Shown here: piece by piece, positions 1-6,606 of the stretch
Layout of the letters: every line of letters starts with the position of its first letter
Position numbering within the stretch: the stretch's first letter is position 1
Origin: DAOVQB01 sp023128935
GTDB taxonomy: Bacteria; Eisenbacteria; RBG-16-71-46; CAIMUX01; WJJG01
Length of the DNA stretch: 8,827 nt
Direction: 5' to 3'
Assembly (NCBI GenBank): GCA_030628905.1
Contig: DAOVQB010000191.1
Coordinates: 1 to 8,827 of the forward strand
Translations under genes and position numbers: made by a program
The notes under the pieces: model-generated
Seen by the model: only the letters and a program-made list of their open reading frames with translations
The model's database searches: none
Told to the model about the DNA's origin: nothing

Positions 1-391
1 CACGAACAATAGCCGCATCACCCTGCGCAAGGCGCTTGGCCAGAAGGGGTGAAACGTCGAGAAAGAAGATGTGCCCATCTGCGGTGGCGAAGTAGAAACG
101 CTTGTTTCCCGCCTCGCGCGCCATGAGATCGCCATCGCGTAGAAGATTGTCGATACGGGTTTGTTTGGATGCAACCTTCTTGTCGGACCGGAGCGCTTCT
201 TCGCGGGCCTGATCCTCAATCTTCTTGCGGGCCAGCTCCTCTTGGTATTCTTTTTCCTTCTGGCGGCGCTCGGACTCGATACCCGCTTCACCCAGCTCTT
301 TGCGCCGGATGCGGTCTTGGTGCTTTGTTTGCCGCAGCTTCTTATCAGAAGCAAGGCCTGCCTTTCTGAGTGCGTCGCGCATGTCTGCCAT
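1..391 (-). CDS. DUF2058 (YaiL-like) protein, 3' end cut by window edge
   Basis: This is an open minus-strand frame of 130 codons from ATG at 391 to the window edge, with no stop. The N-terminus (MADMRDALRKAGL) is followed by a very charged Lys/Arg/Glu-rich helical or coiled-coil stretch, about residues 15-78. A more globular part follows, about residues 79-130, with the motif IDNLLRDGDL and then NKRFYFATADGHI. This layout matches the DUF2058/YaiL family: a short N-terminal 'LL/LRKAGL..DKK' segment, a basic linker, then a small C-terminal domain. Family members are usually about 180 residues, so roughly 50 residues lie outside the window. The family is labelled nucleic-acid-associated in databases, but its biochemical role is not established, and I do not assign one. 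The start is supported by a purine-rich GGAAG about 10 nt upstream. The gene lies 206 nt downstream of the aldolase, on the same strand, with a palindromic repeat between them. Confidence 0.8.
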   Translation of the reverse strand, partial: MADMRDALRKAGLASDKKLRQTKHQDRIRRKELGEAGIESERRQKEKEYQEELARKKIEDQAREEALRSDKKVASKQTRIDNLLRDGDLMAREAGNKRFYFATADGHIFFLDVSPLLAKRLAQGDAAIVR

Positions 392-448
392 CAGAGAGCT
401 TCTTCCATTTCGCTCGCTCGCCTGCTATCGGCGAACGCAGCCGGTTTG

Positions 449-559
449 TGAGTCAACCTCTATCGACGAATGCGGCGGATGCATGAGCCGCACCGTCATC
501 GATGAGCGCGGCGGATGCATGAGCCGCACCATCGTTGATGAGCTGCAGATATGAGTCAA
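449..559. repeat. Palindromic 36-bp tandem repeat flanked by 8-bp direct repeats
   Basis: A 23-nt core occurs identically at 472-494 and 508-530 (period 36), starting GCGGCGGATGCATG and ending AGCCGCACC. A degenerate partial unit precedes it (ATCGACGAAT, 462-471) and another follows (ATCGTTGATGAGC, 531-543). Each core is an imperfect palindrome: GCGGC and GCCGC arms around ATGCAT. The junction between the units is the perfect palindrome TCATCGATGA (496-505), so about 460-540 can fold either as two small hairpins or as one long imperfect cruciform. TGAGTCAA occurs at both 449-456 and 552-559 and brackets the block. The element sits between two co-oriented genes and resembles a REP/BIME-type intergenic element. 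Its function (mRNA processing, attenuation or a mobile repeat) is not shown by the sequence. Confidence 0.7.
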
Positions 560-597
560 TAGCTCCTACCCGACTGGGGACTGCTGGCTGCTCCTCA

Positions 598-1872
598 TTA
601 GTCGTCAAAATCCCCCTCCGGACCCTTGTCCGACTGGATATGTGAGGCCGCCTCCCTGATCTTACTCTCCGTCCATTCGCCGGGGCTTTCAATGCGTGTG
701 GCCTTGGACCCAAGTGCGTGAGAGCCGGCCTTGAGGATTGCATCGATGGCGAGTGGAGCCGTGTCTGTTGCATTGAACACATTCGCCAGGAGGTTGTAGA
801 CAAAGTCCTCGACCCTCTTGGCCATCCTGTCGCGTATCTCCTTGGGTTGGCTCAGCAGCTTATTCTCGAAGGGCAGGTTGAGCTTCTTGTATCCACCGCC
901 CTTGATCCCGTTCGCATGCGCATAGGCGACTATCTCGGCCCAGAGTTCTTCGGTCATTCCCTCGTCCTTGACCTTGATGAACTCCCCTGCGTCATCCAGG
1001 ATCGCGTTTCCGTAGTCATTGACCTCGAGACCCCACGAGATCATCTGCAAAGCTGTCGCGACATTCGCCTTAGTGGTCCGGGTTTCCTTGGCAATGCGGC
1101 GCAGCCGGTCGGAGTTGTTTCCTGAGGTTCCGTGTTGTGCGCCGGAGAGGCCGTACTTGGTCAATGCTTTATGGATCTCCGCTGTCAACTCCACATTAAT
1201 GCCTTCATCGCTTGCCTCGAGGCCGTGGGTCGTGCCGTTGTTCAGCGCGATCCAATCGGGATAGATGTCGTGGGCATTGAGGCCCCTGATCAGGAAGAGA
1301 GCCTCTTGCGGCGTGGAGAGGCCTTCGGTGCCCTTGATCTCACCGACCTCCGTTTCCAGGCCGGCCCAATCCGGGATATAGGGCTTCAGCGCCAGATTGG
1401 CCAGCAGGTTCTCGTCATCCGGGAGATGAGAGGCATCGATGGCGATCGATGTGATCCCAGCATCGAACATCGAGGGGATCTCGACGCGCGCCTGTTCCAC
1501 GTCCTCAGCGCCCTTGATGCCATAGTGATCGGCATGGATTGCTACCGGGATGGTGATGCTCAGCTCGTTGCAGATCGCATTGACCTGCCTAGCCATGTTC
1601 CAGTAGTTGACCGCGCAGTAGGCGTTCGCGCCACCCTCGGATTTGGCGATTTCGATGAGGATGGGGGCGTTTGCTCTCTGTCCCGCCTGAAGAACCCCGC
1701 GGATGACCAGATGATTCCTGCCGTTGGCTGCGATGGTCATCGCCTTGCCCTTGGTCATCATGGCGCGATCAATTGCCTTTCCACTGACAATGAGGGCCTG
1801 GGAATGGGGGAAGAGGTGTGTGATATTTGGTGGGCGTCCAATCTCCAGCGCCTTTTCGAAATCCGCTGACAT
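598..1872 (-). CDS. fba: Class II (zinc-dependent) fructose-bisphosphate aldolase
   Basis: This 424-residue cytoplasmic enzyme most likely cleaves or forms fructose 1,6-bisphosphate from dihydroxyacetone phosphate and glyceraldehyde 3-phosphate, in glycolysis and gluconeogenesis. The class II signature is complete: HADH at 113-116 (catalytic Asp115, metal ligand His116), EVGEIKGTEG at about 175-184 (acidic metal/active-site region), NNGTTHG with His216, and GAQHGTSG with His247. The last two carry the other zinc ligands and the phosphate-binding Gly/Ser loop. A long insert-rich C-terminal part (about 290-424) makes it longer than the usual 285-360 residues, suggesting a less common class II subgroup. 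The start is well fixed: a perfect AAGGAGGT lies 4 nt before ATG at 1872. It appears monocistronic or leads into the downstream DUF2058 gene after a 206-nt repeat-containing gap. A related ketose-bisphosphate substrate such as tagatose or sedoheptulose bisphosphate cannot be excluded. Confidence 0.9.
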   Translation of the reverse strand: MSADFEKALEIGRPPNITHLFPHSQALIVSGKAIDRAMMTKGKAMTIAANGRNHLVIRGVLQAGQRANAPILIEIAKSEGGANAYCAVNYWNMARQVNAICNELSITIPVAIHADHYGIKGAEDVEQARVEIPSMFDAGITSIAIDASHLPDDENLLANLALKPYIPDWAGLETEVGEIKGTEGLSTPQEALFLIRGLNAHDIYPDWIALNNGTTHGLEASDEGINVELTAEIHKALTKYGLSGAQHGTSGNNSDRLRRIAKETRTTKANVATALQMISWGLEVNDYGNAILDDAGEFIKVKDEGMTEELWAEIVAYAHANGIKGGGYKKLNLPFENKLLSQPKEIRDRMAKRVEDFVYNLLANVFNATDTAPLAIDAILKAGSHALGSKATRIESPGEWTESKIREAASHIQSDKGPEGDFDD

Positions 1873-1913
1873 CGTGACCTCCTTGGGTTCCTAGAACTCC
1901 GAGCATCGTCATG

Positions 1914-1941
1914 CGAATAGTCGGGACAGTTGCAGGGTCAA
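1914..1941 (-). promoter_or_regulatory. Possible sigma70-type promoter of the aldolase gene
   Basis: Reading the minus strand, TTGACC (1941-1936) and TATTCG (1919-1914) are separated by 16 nt. Transcription would begin near 1907, leaving an untranslated leader of about 35 nt before the AAGGAGGT ribosome site. The -35 box is good and the -10 box is only half matched. Sigma preferences of this organism are unknown. Confidence 0.3.
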
Positions 1942-1980
1942 TCAAGGGAAAGTTGAAGAACGCAGCGGCTGAATGCAGAG

Positions 1981-2058
1981 AAGGGCCCTCCCGCGGTCTC
2001 CCGATGTCTCCGGATGCCTCCGGGTTTCTCGCGAGATCGCTCGGGAAGGCCCTTTTTT
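1981..2058 (+). terminator. Large inverted repeat with T6 tail on plus strand, enclosing 10-bp degenerate repeats
   Basis: AAGGGCC (1981-1987) pairs perfectly with GGCCCTT (2048-2054). After a 2x2 mismatch, CCCG (1990-1993) pairs with CGGG (2042-2045). Six T (2053-2058) end the 3' arm on the plus strand, as in an intrinsic terminator, but the loop is long (48 nt). The loop holds consecutive 10-nt units of similar sequence (GTCTCCCGAT, GTCTCCGGAT, GCCTCCGGGT, TTCTCGCGAG; 1996-2035) and a 10-bp palindrome TCTCGCGAGA (2027-2036). Both neighbouring genes run on the minus strand, where the same hairpin is followed only by a weak TTCTCT tail. It may stop antisense transcription into the giant gene, or act as a weak bidirectional terminator. 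Confidence 0.4.
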
Positions 2059-2076
2059 ACCTGCGGTGTTCTCCTC

Positions 2077-2094
2077 CGCCGGTTTCCTCCGGCG
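2077..2094 (-). other. Short perfect hairpin downstream of the giant gene
   Basis: CGCCGG and CCGGCG arms (6 bp, perfect) enclose a 6-nt loop, 26 nt after the TAA stop of the 1,321-residue protein. No T-run follows on the minus strand, so this is not a classical intrinsic terminator. It could protect the 3' end of the mRNA or act together with the larger inverted repeat beyond it. Confidence 0.35.
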
Positions 2095-2119
2095 TTTCCG
2101 ATCAGTGATCAGACACGCC

Positions 2120-5100
2120 TTAGTGCAGGACTATCTTCCGCTCCAGCGACTGCTCTTGGGCTCTCAGACGCGAGAAGTAGATGCCGTCCGCCACTCTCCG
2201 ACCGGATGCATCGCGGCCATCCCACGCAAGCCGATGCACGCCGGCCGCCAGCCGGTCGCTGAGCAGCGTCGTGACCAAGCGTCCCGAGATGTCAAAAACC
2301 TCCAAGCGCACATCCGCGGTGTTGGGCAGATCGAAGCGGATCTCCGTGGACTGCCGGAAGGGATTGGGGGCGTTCTGCGAGAGCGCCAAGCATGCGGGCA
2401 GAGCGACCTGCTTGTCGACATCTGCGGGATCGTACTCGAAACCGACGCCGTCGAGCCACAGCGAGAAGCCGTAGCCCCATGTGTCGGCATGGATCTCGAT
2501 CGAGTTGATCTCCGATAGCGAGACCGTTCCGTTATCGGAGCGGATCCAGGTATCGTCTCCTTCCATCGGGATAACGAACTCGACCCACTGCTCGATCGCT
2601 TCGTTCAAGATGTCGTAGGTCGGGCGGTACTGGATGAATCCTTCGGGGCCGTGCAAACGGATCCACGGGCTGTGTTCCTGGAAGCCGAGGTTCTCGTTCA
2701 CCGCGTAGCACCATAGATGGATGGCAATCCGGTTGCTCAGGTTCCAGCGCGCCACACAATCGCCCGGATACCTGGCGTAATTGTCAAAGCCACCATCGGT
2801 GTCGAAGCGGATCGAGCCCTCCCCGACTACTTTTAGGTCGGTATCGTCGGTGATGGTTGCAGTGCCACCGTCCGCCCAGGGGACCCAGCTCGCGGCATTC
2901 AGTTCCGCCATGTCGGTTGGAGGCAAGTACTGGATCTCACCGCCCAGCGGGACATCCCGCTCGAAGACGGCCGTCCCGGTCTCTCCGGCCCAGTAAGCGT
3001 TGTTCACCTCAGTGATATCGAGCCAGGTGTAGTCGACGAAGCCCTCGTGCTGGACCTCGAAGAGCAGCAGGCCGCCGTTCCCGATCACATGGACGTAGCC
3101 GAAGGGATTGTCGTGCAGTTCGTCGCCGGCGTAGGTCGGCGGCACCATCTCGGGATCGATGGCAACATTCGGCAGGACCCATTCGCCGTGCTCGTCGGTC
3201 ACTCCCTGAGCCTTGATCTGGTCGGTGATCACCGGACCGATCCCCGGCCGCTCGACCTTCTGGTAGATGGTCACGGTGGCGCCTTCCAGCGGTTCGTCCC
3301 CAATTCCCAAGAACCGCATCTTGATGAACTCAGGCATGCAGTAGAGATACTGCCCGAAGTAGCCATGGGCCGCATCGAGCCAATGCGTCATCGCGTTGGC
3401 GCTGTGCTCCGACAGGAAGTGTGAGACGCCGTTCATCAGACACTGCGGCCCCGAGTAGCCCTCGTGCGACACCCAGTTCTGATCCGGGCCCGTGTTGATC
3501 TGGTAGATGTCGATCAAGCCGAGCTGATGTCCCATCTCGTGCAGCAGGCCGTAGTCGAGGTCATCCTCGGGACTGTAGTATCCGGACAGCCGCAGGCTTC
3601 CCTCGCCATGGTAGTAGCGGAAGGGGAAGATCGCCCACAGAATCCGGTCGACCCCTGGGTTGGCGTCGTAGTCGTTCAAGACCTCCAGCACGTCGAAGTG
3701 GACGCGCTTCTCGCAACCCGCGTCAGCGAACATCTGGTTGAAGTGCTGCATGTGCCGGTTGAGCCAGTCGATGAAGTCATCCGTGGCTGCCAGCGGATAA
3801 TCACCCGTCTCCTCACGGAACTCCTCCATTCGTGAGCGATCGATGTAGCTCAGGAAGGCCACCGACTTGGTATCGATCGTGAGCGCATTGTTCTCGGGCC
3901 GCGCGTCGACCAGATCGAAGGAGAAGCCGATCTCATGCGAAGCGCCGTCCCAATTGTAGACGAAGTCGAACGTGACAGTGTCGTTCGGCTCCAGGGAGAC
4001 CGGGTCCGACGGTTGACTCATCGGCGATCCATCTACCGTCCAGGTCGCATCGATCGCTCCCGACCAGGGATTGCTTCCGCGGTTGCGGACAGTTGCCGTG
4101 TAGGTGATCGGATCTCCCAGTTCCGGCCAGCGTTGGGTGTTCTCGTTCTGCCCGCCGCCCAGGCCGGTTGCCGCCGAGCAGAAATACGGACCGAACCCGC
4201 TCGGCTCGGTGATCTCGTAGACAGTGTAGATCACGTCGTAGCGCGGGTAGCGCGGTGTGCGGGCCATGCTGACGACCTGCAGGTCCGTCTCGTCCCACGG
4301 CGTACGGGGACCGATGGACGCGACGCTCTCCTGCTCGGCGCCCTGCAGCGTGACAGTGGTGACGGCGTAGTAGTAGCCAGTGCCGTTCACGGCCGTTTCG
4401 TCCAGGTAGCTGGTCACGTCGATCACGTCCACGGTTGCGATGGGTGTCATGCCGGCGATCGAGAGGAACTCTTCGGTGTCGCGGTAGATCGCGTAGTGAT
4501 CGAATGCCTCCCCAGGATCGGGGACCTGTTGCCAGGTGACCAGCACGGAGTTATTGAGAGCGAAAGGCGCCTGCCAGGGCGGCGGGGGCAGGTTGACCAC
4601 CGCGTCAGCCCGCAGGTCGAAGGCCGAGAAGACATTGGCAACATCGGCGCTCGGGATGTCACCATCGCCATTGCTCACGATCCAGTAGGTTCGCAGCGGA
4701 AGATAGAGATCGCCCTCCGGGGAGAGAGTCGCGCTCGCGACTGCATGGCCAAAGTCGGGATGGTCGTCTGGGTTGACCGCGTAGGTGTCCATGAGCGTTC
4801 CTTGGGCGCCCTCGTCGAGGATCGCGTAGTAAACGTCACCCAGGTTGTTGCCGACGATGACGAGGCCGTTCGTGGTGACGATTGGAGATGATGAACCGAT
4901 CTCCCAGCCGAGGCTCCCGGTCGCGAACTCCCACTTCACCGAGCCGTCACTCGTATTGATGGCATACAGGCTGCCATCTCCTTGCTGGCTGTTTGTCTGG
5001 AAGTAGTAGGTCGCGCCGTCGAAGCTCAAGCATCCGGTCGCCTGCGCGCGCTGCGGATTGTTGGTGCCCGGGATGTGCTCGTAGACCAGCAGGGAGGCGG

Positions 5101-6085
5101 AGCCCCACAGCGGGTTGCCGTCCTTATCGAGCCCGACGATGTAGATGCTCTCGTCGCCCGCGCCCACGTAGATGTTCCCGTTGTCGGGATCGATCGTTAC
5201 GCTCGCATCGACCATCTCGTCTACTGCCGCGGCCCAGAGTTCTGCGCCCGTAGCACCGTCGTAGCAGTGGACGGCGTGCCACCGCGAGCCGATGACGACG
5301 CGCAGATCGCCTTCGTCGTCGTAGAGCGTTGGATCGCTCCAGCAACACTCGGCGTGGGTTGCCGCGGCCCACACCTCGCTGATCGCCGAGCCGTTGTCAC
5401 TCCCGGCGTAAGGGCGATCGACCCATTCATGTTGGAAGATCCGGCCATCGGCTGCGACGGTTGGGGAGCCGGCCGACAGATGGTTGGGGTTGGGGTCGTT
5501 GCCATTATGCCAGTAGGACGACGGTCCGTCGGTAGCGAGGAAGGCCATGAGGGGATGCCCATTGGGGTACTCGCCACTCTCGGTCGCGTCGTTGACAACG
5601 TAGACGGTGGTGCCGTCGTTCGAGAAGGCGGGGGTCGTACGAGCGATGGTCTCTCCGCCACATGGGTTGCCGTACCAGAAACAGGCGCCCGTGTGACGGT
5701 CCATTCCCTGCACGCCCTTGGGCCAGTGATATCCGCCGATGACGATGTCCGTCTCCTCCGGCCCTGCATGATCGCAGAAGGGCATCGAGGTGCAACTGAA
5801 GCTCCCATAATCGGGCGAGTTGGGCGACGGCTTCTGCCACGAGAAGACACTGAAGAACGTGTCGTTCAACCTCTCCTCAGGCACGGCATAGTCGGCGCGG
5901 CCGGTGTTGTGCATGTCGCGTTGCTTCATCTGCCAAGTGGCGCCTGTGGCCGCCCCTGCGCAGAGCGCCAGGAGCAAGCAGACCGCGACTGTGACCTGCG
6001 CGAATGCCGACGCCTGTGGGCCCTGCGGATGCGTTTCGCGCTTCTTGGTTCCTCTCTTAAAGTGTGTGTTGCTGGCAAACATCAC
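2120..6085 (-). CDS. Giant secreted mosaic protein: PQQ-like propeller, metzincin-type peptidase, FlgD-like C-terminus
   Basis: This is a 1,321-residue exported protein, not matched to a named gene. Domains in order: a basic N-terminus and signal peptide (hydrophobic core about 31-46, likely cleavage after ATGA near 49); a PQQ-type beta-propeller, about 50-490, with repeated 'Y-A/V..-G...W' blades such as GAELWAAAV (280-288) and GSVKWEFATG (381-390); an FN3-like domain about 498-595; a CARDB-like domain about 600-740 ending DARPENNALTID; a zinc peptidase about 741-910 with HEMGHQLGLID (849-859) and a Met-turn-like CLMNG (882-886); a transthyretin/CarboxypepD_reg-like domain about 920-1015; a jelly-roll or carbohydrate-binding-like domain about 1060-1216; and a FlgD/T9SS-like module (1233-1321) beginning LSQNAPNPF and ending KIVLH. 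The peptidase probably acts outside the cell or on its surface, but its substrate is unknown. The start is GTG at 6085, 7 nt after GGAGG; ATG at 6082 is the alternative. The opposite-strand neighbours look functionally unrelated. Confidence 0.85.
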   Translation of the reverse strand: MMFASNTHFKRGTKKRETHPQGPQASAFAQVTVAVCLLLALCAGAATGATWQMKQRDMHNTGRADYAVPEERLNDTFFSVFSWQKPSPNSPDYGSFSCTSMPFCDHAGPEETDIVIGGYHWPKGVQGMDRHTGACFWYGNPCGGETIARTTPAFSNDGTTVYVVNDATESGEYPNGHPLMAFLATDGPSSYWHNGNDPNPNHLSAGSPTVAADGRIFQHEWVDRPYAGSDNGSAISEVWAAATHAECCWSDPTLYDDEGDLRVVIGSRWHAVHCYDGATGAELWAAAVDEMVDASVTIDPDNGNIYVGAGDESIYIVGLDKDGNPLWGSASLLVYEHIPGTNNPQRAQATGCLSFDGATYYFQTNSQQGDGSLYAINTSDGSVKWEFATGSLGWEIGSSSPIVTTNGLVIVGNNLGDVYYAILDEGAQGTLMDTYAVNPDDHPDFGHAVASATLSPEGDLYLPLRTYWIVSNGDGDIPSADVANVFSAFDLRADAVVNLPPPPWQAPFALNNSVLVTWQQVPDPGEAFDHYAIYRDTEEFLSIAGMTPIATVDVIDVTSYLDETAVNGTGYYYAVTTVTLQGAEQESVASIGPRTPWDETDLQVVSMARTPRYPRYDVIYTVYEITEPSGFGPYFCSAATGLGGGQNENTQRWPELGDPITYTATVRNRGSNPWSGAIDATWTVDGSPMSQPSDPVSLEPNDTVTFDFVYNWDGASHEIGFSFDLVDARPENNALTIDTKSVAFLSYIDRSRMEEFREETGDYPLAATDDFIDWLNRHMQHFNQMFADAGCEKRVHFDVLEVLNDYDANPGVDRILWAIFPFRYYHGEGSLRLSGYYSPEDDLDYGLLHEMGHQLGLIDIYQINTGPDQNWVSHEGYSGPQCLMNGVSHFLSEHSANAMTHWLDAAHGYFGQYLYCMPEFIKMRFLGIGDEPLEGATVTIYQKVERPGIGPVITDQIKAQGVTDEHGEWVLPNVAIDPEMVPPTYAGDELHDNPFGYVHVIGNGGLLLFEVQHEGFVDYTWLDITEVNNAYWAGETGTAVFERDVPLGGEIQYLPPTDMAELNAASWVPWADGGTATITDDTDLKVVGEGSIRFDTDGGFDNYARYPGDCVARWNLSNRIAIHLWCYAVNENLGFQEHSPWIRLHGPEGFIQYRPTYDILNEAIEQWVEFVIPMEGDDTWIRSDNGTVSLSEINSIEIHADTWGYGFSLWLDGVGFEYDPADVDKQVALPACLALSQNAPNPFRQSTEIRFDLPNTADVRLEVFDISGRLVTTLLSDRLAAGVHRLAWDGRDASGRRVADGIYFSRLRAQEQSLERKIVLH

Positions 6086-6290
6086 TCACTTCCCTCCATC
6101 TTGGTTGCTTTATCCCTTTGCCTGCTTCTCCGCCCTGCCTGCGGTGCGACCGGATCTGCGGGGTGGCCTACCTTCTCGGCGGCTGGAGCATCTCCCCCAG
6201 CCGCGCGGTACAGAACATAGACATGGGGCGTTACCGAGAAGTTACGCGGGAATGGACGTGGGCTGGCCCGACCAGGGTCACCGTCAAGGG

Positions 6291-6351
6291 CGCGATTGGG
6301 CCCAGCACCGATGGCCACGCGATTCGGCCCGGCAGCGATTCAATCCCAGCA
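6291..6351. repeat. Short degenerate direct repeats (GCGATT-nGGCCC-nGCA)
   Basis: A 17-nt sequence at 6291-6307 (CGCGATTGGGCCCAGCA) recurs at 6318-6334 with two differences. A third, more diverged copy lies at 6335-6351 (GCGATT then CAATCCCAGCA). The spacing is 27 and 17 nt, so it is not a regular array. It may be a remnant of duplication or a set of binding sites; nothing else identifies it. Confidence 0.45.
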
Positions 6352-6452
6352 GCCATTGCGCTGGAGGTAGGGATGTTGATCCGCTGCAGATCGCGGCTTT
6401 GGACTTCTCGGGACCCCACACCCCCAATCACCCGCCCCGATGCAGCCACTCC

Positions 6453-6481
6453 TTGCAATGAACTTACGATTTTCGTAAATT
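6453..6481 (+). promoter_or_regulatory. Probable promoter of the AbiEi/AbiEii operon
   Basis: TTGCAA (6453-6458) and TAAATT (6476-6481) are spaced by exactly 17 nt, each matching 4 of 6 consensus positions, in an AT-rich patch unusual for this GC-rich window. The predicted start is near 6488. The spacer and the -10 box are overlapped by the palindrome at 6464-6478, which fits autorepression by the antitoxin. Confidence 0.45.
6464..6478. promoter_or_regulatory. Palindrome inside the promoter, candidate operator 1
   Basis: TTACGA and TCGTAA arms (6 bp, perfect) flank TTT. The site covers the end of the promoter spacer and the first bases of the -10 box, where a bound protein would block RNA polymerase. 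AbiEi antitoxins are known to bind inverted repeats in their own promoter; that this protein binds here is inferred. Confidence 0.4.
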
Positions 6482-6488
6482 ACCAGCA

Positions 6489-6527
6489 GTATCTGGCGAT
6501 ATGTTTCAGGAGTATCCGGCCAGATAC
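6489..6527. promoter_or_regulatory. Second inverted repeat just downstream of the predicted transcription start, candidate operator 2
   Basis: GTATCTGGC (6489-6497) and GCCAGATAC (6519-6527) form a perfect 9-bp inverted repeat with a 21-nt spacer. A direct near-copy of the left arm, GTATCCGGC, lies at 6512-6520. It overlaps the right arm so that 6512-6527 is itself a near-palindrome. This could be a second operator or a leader hairpin in the mRNA. Confidence 0.4.
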
Positions 6528-6606
6528 GAGGAGATAGCCGAGTCTAGCTGTTCTTGATGCAGTTGCCTGATCCACCCCGGATCATGTGGCCGATTGGATG
6601 GGTGCT

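Larger units (their letters stand above)
6086..6606. other. Divergent intergenic region
   Basis: These 521 nt separate the giant minus-strand gene from the toxin-antitoxin operon, and no convincing gene is seen in them. The left end (about 6086-6120) holds the GGAGG ribosome site of the giant gene and a GGGATAAAG stretch (minus strand, 6108-6116) that could be part of a -10 box, with no clear -35. The middle (6291-6351) has short degenerate repeats. The right end (6453-6527) has the likely promoter and palindromes of the toxin-antitoxin operon. A 78-codon minus frame at 6082-6318 overlaps the giant gene's start but has unremarkable composition and no ribosome site that I can see, so I did not call it. 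Confidence 0.6.

Noticed and set aside
472..530. CRISPR-like repeat pair
   Set aside because: There are only two exact copies of a 23-nt core with a 13-nt gap. The core is palindromic, the gap resembles the flanking units, and no cas genes are present.
453..803. Minus-strand 116-codon frame crossing the palindromic repeats
   Set aside because: It overlaps the aldolase C-terminal coding sequence in another frame, and its tail simply translates the 36-bp repeats. No family motif or ribosome site supports it.
1132..1869. Plus-strand 245-codon frame
   Set aside because: It is the exact antisense shadow of the aldolase gene, whose motifs and ribosome site are unambiguous.
3935..4891. Plus-strand 318-codon frame
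   Set aside because: It is antisense to the FN3/CARDB and late propeller region, has no recognisable motif, and has shadow-like composition.
4982..6220. Plus-strand 412-codon frame
   Set aside because: It is antisense to the propeller part of the giant protein. The minus frame has a signal peptide and recognisable domains, while this one is a GC-driven shadow rich in Arg, Val and Gly.
6082..6318. Minus-strand 78-codon frame ending at the start of the giant gene
   Set aside because: The overlap with the downstream start looks operon-like, but composition is low-complexity and no ribosome site or family resemblance was found.
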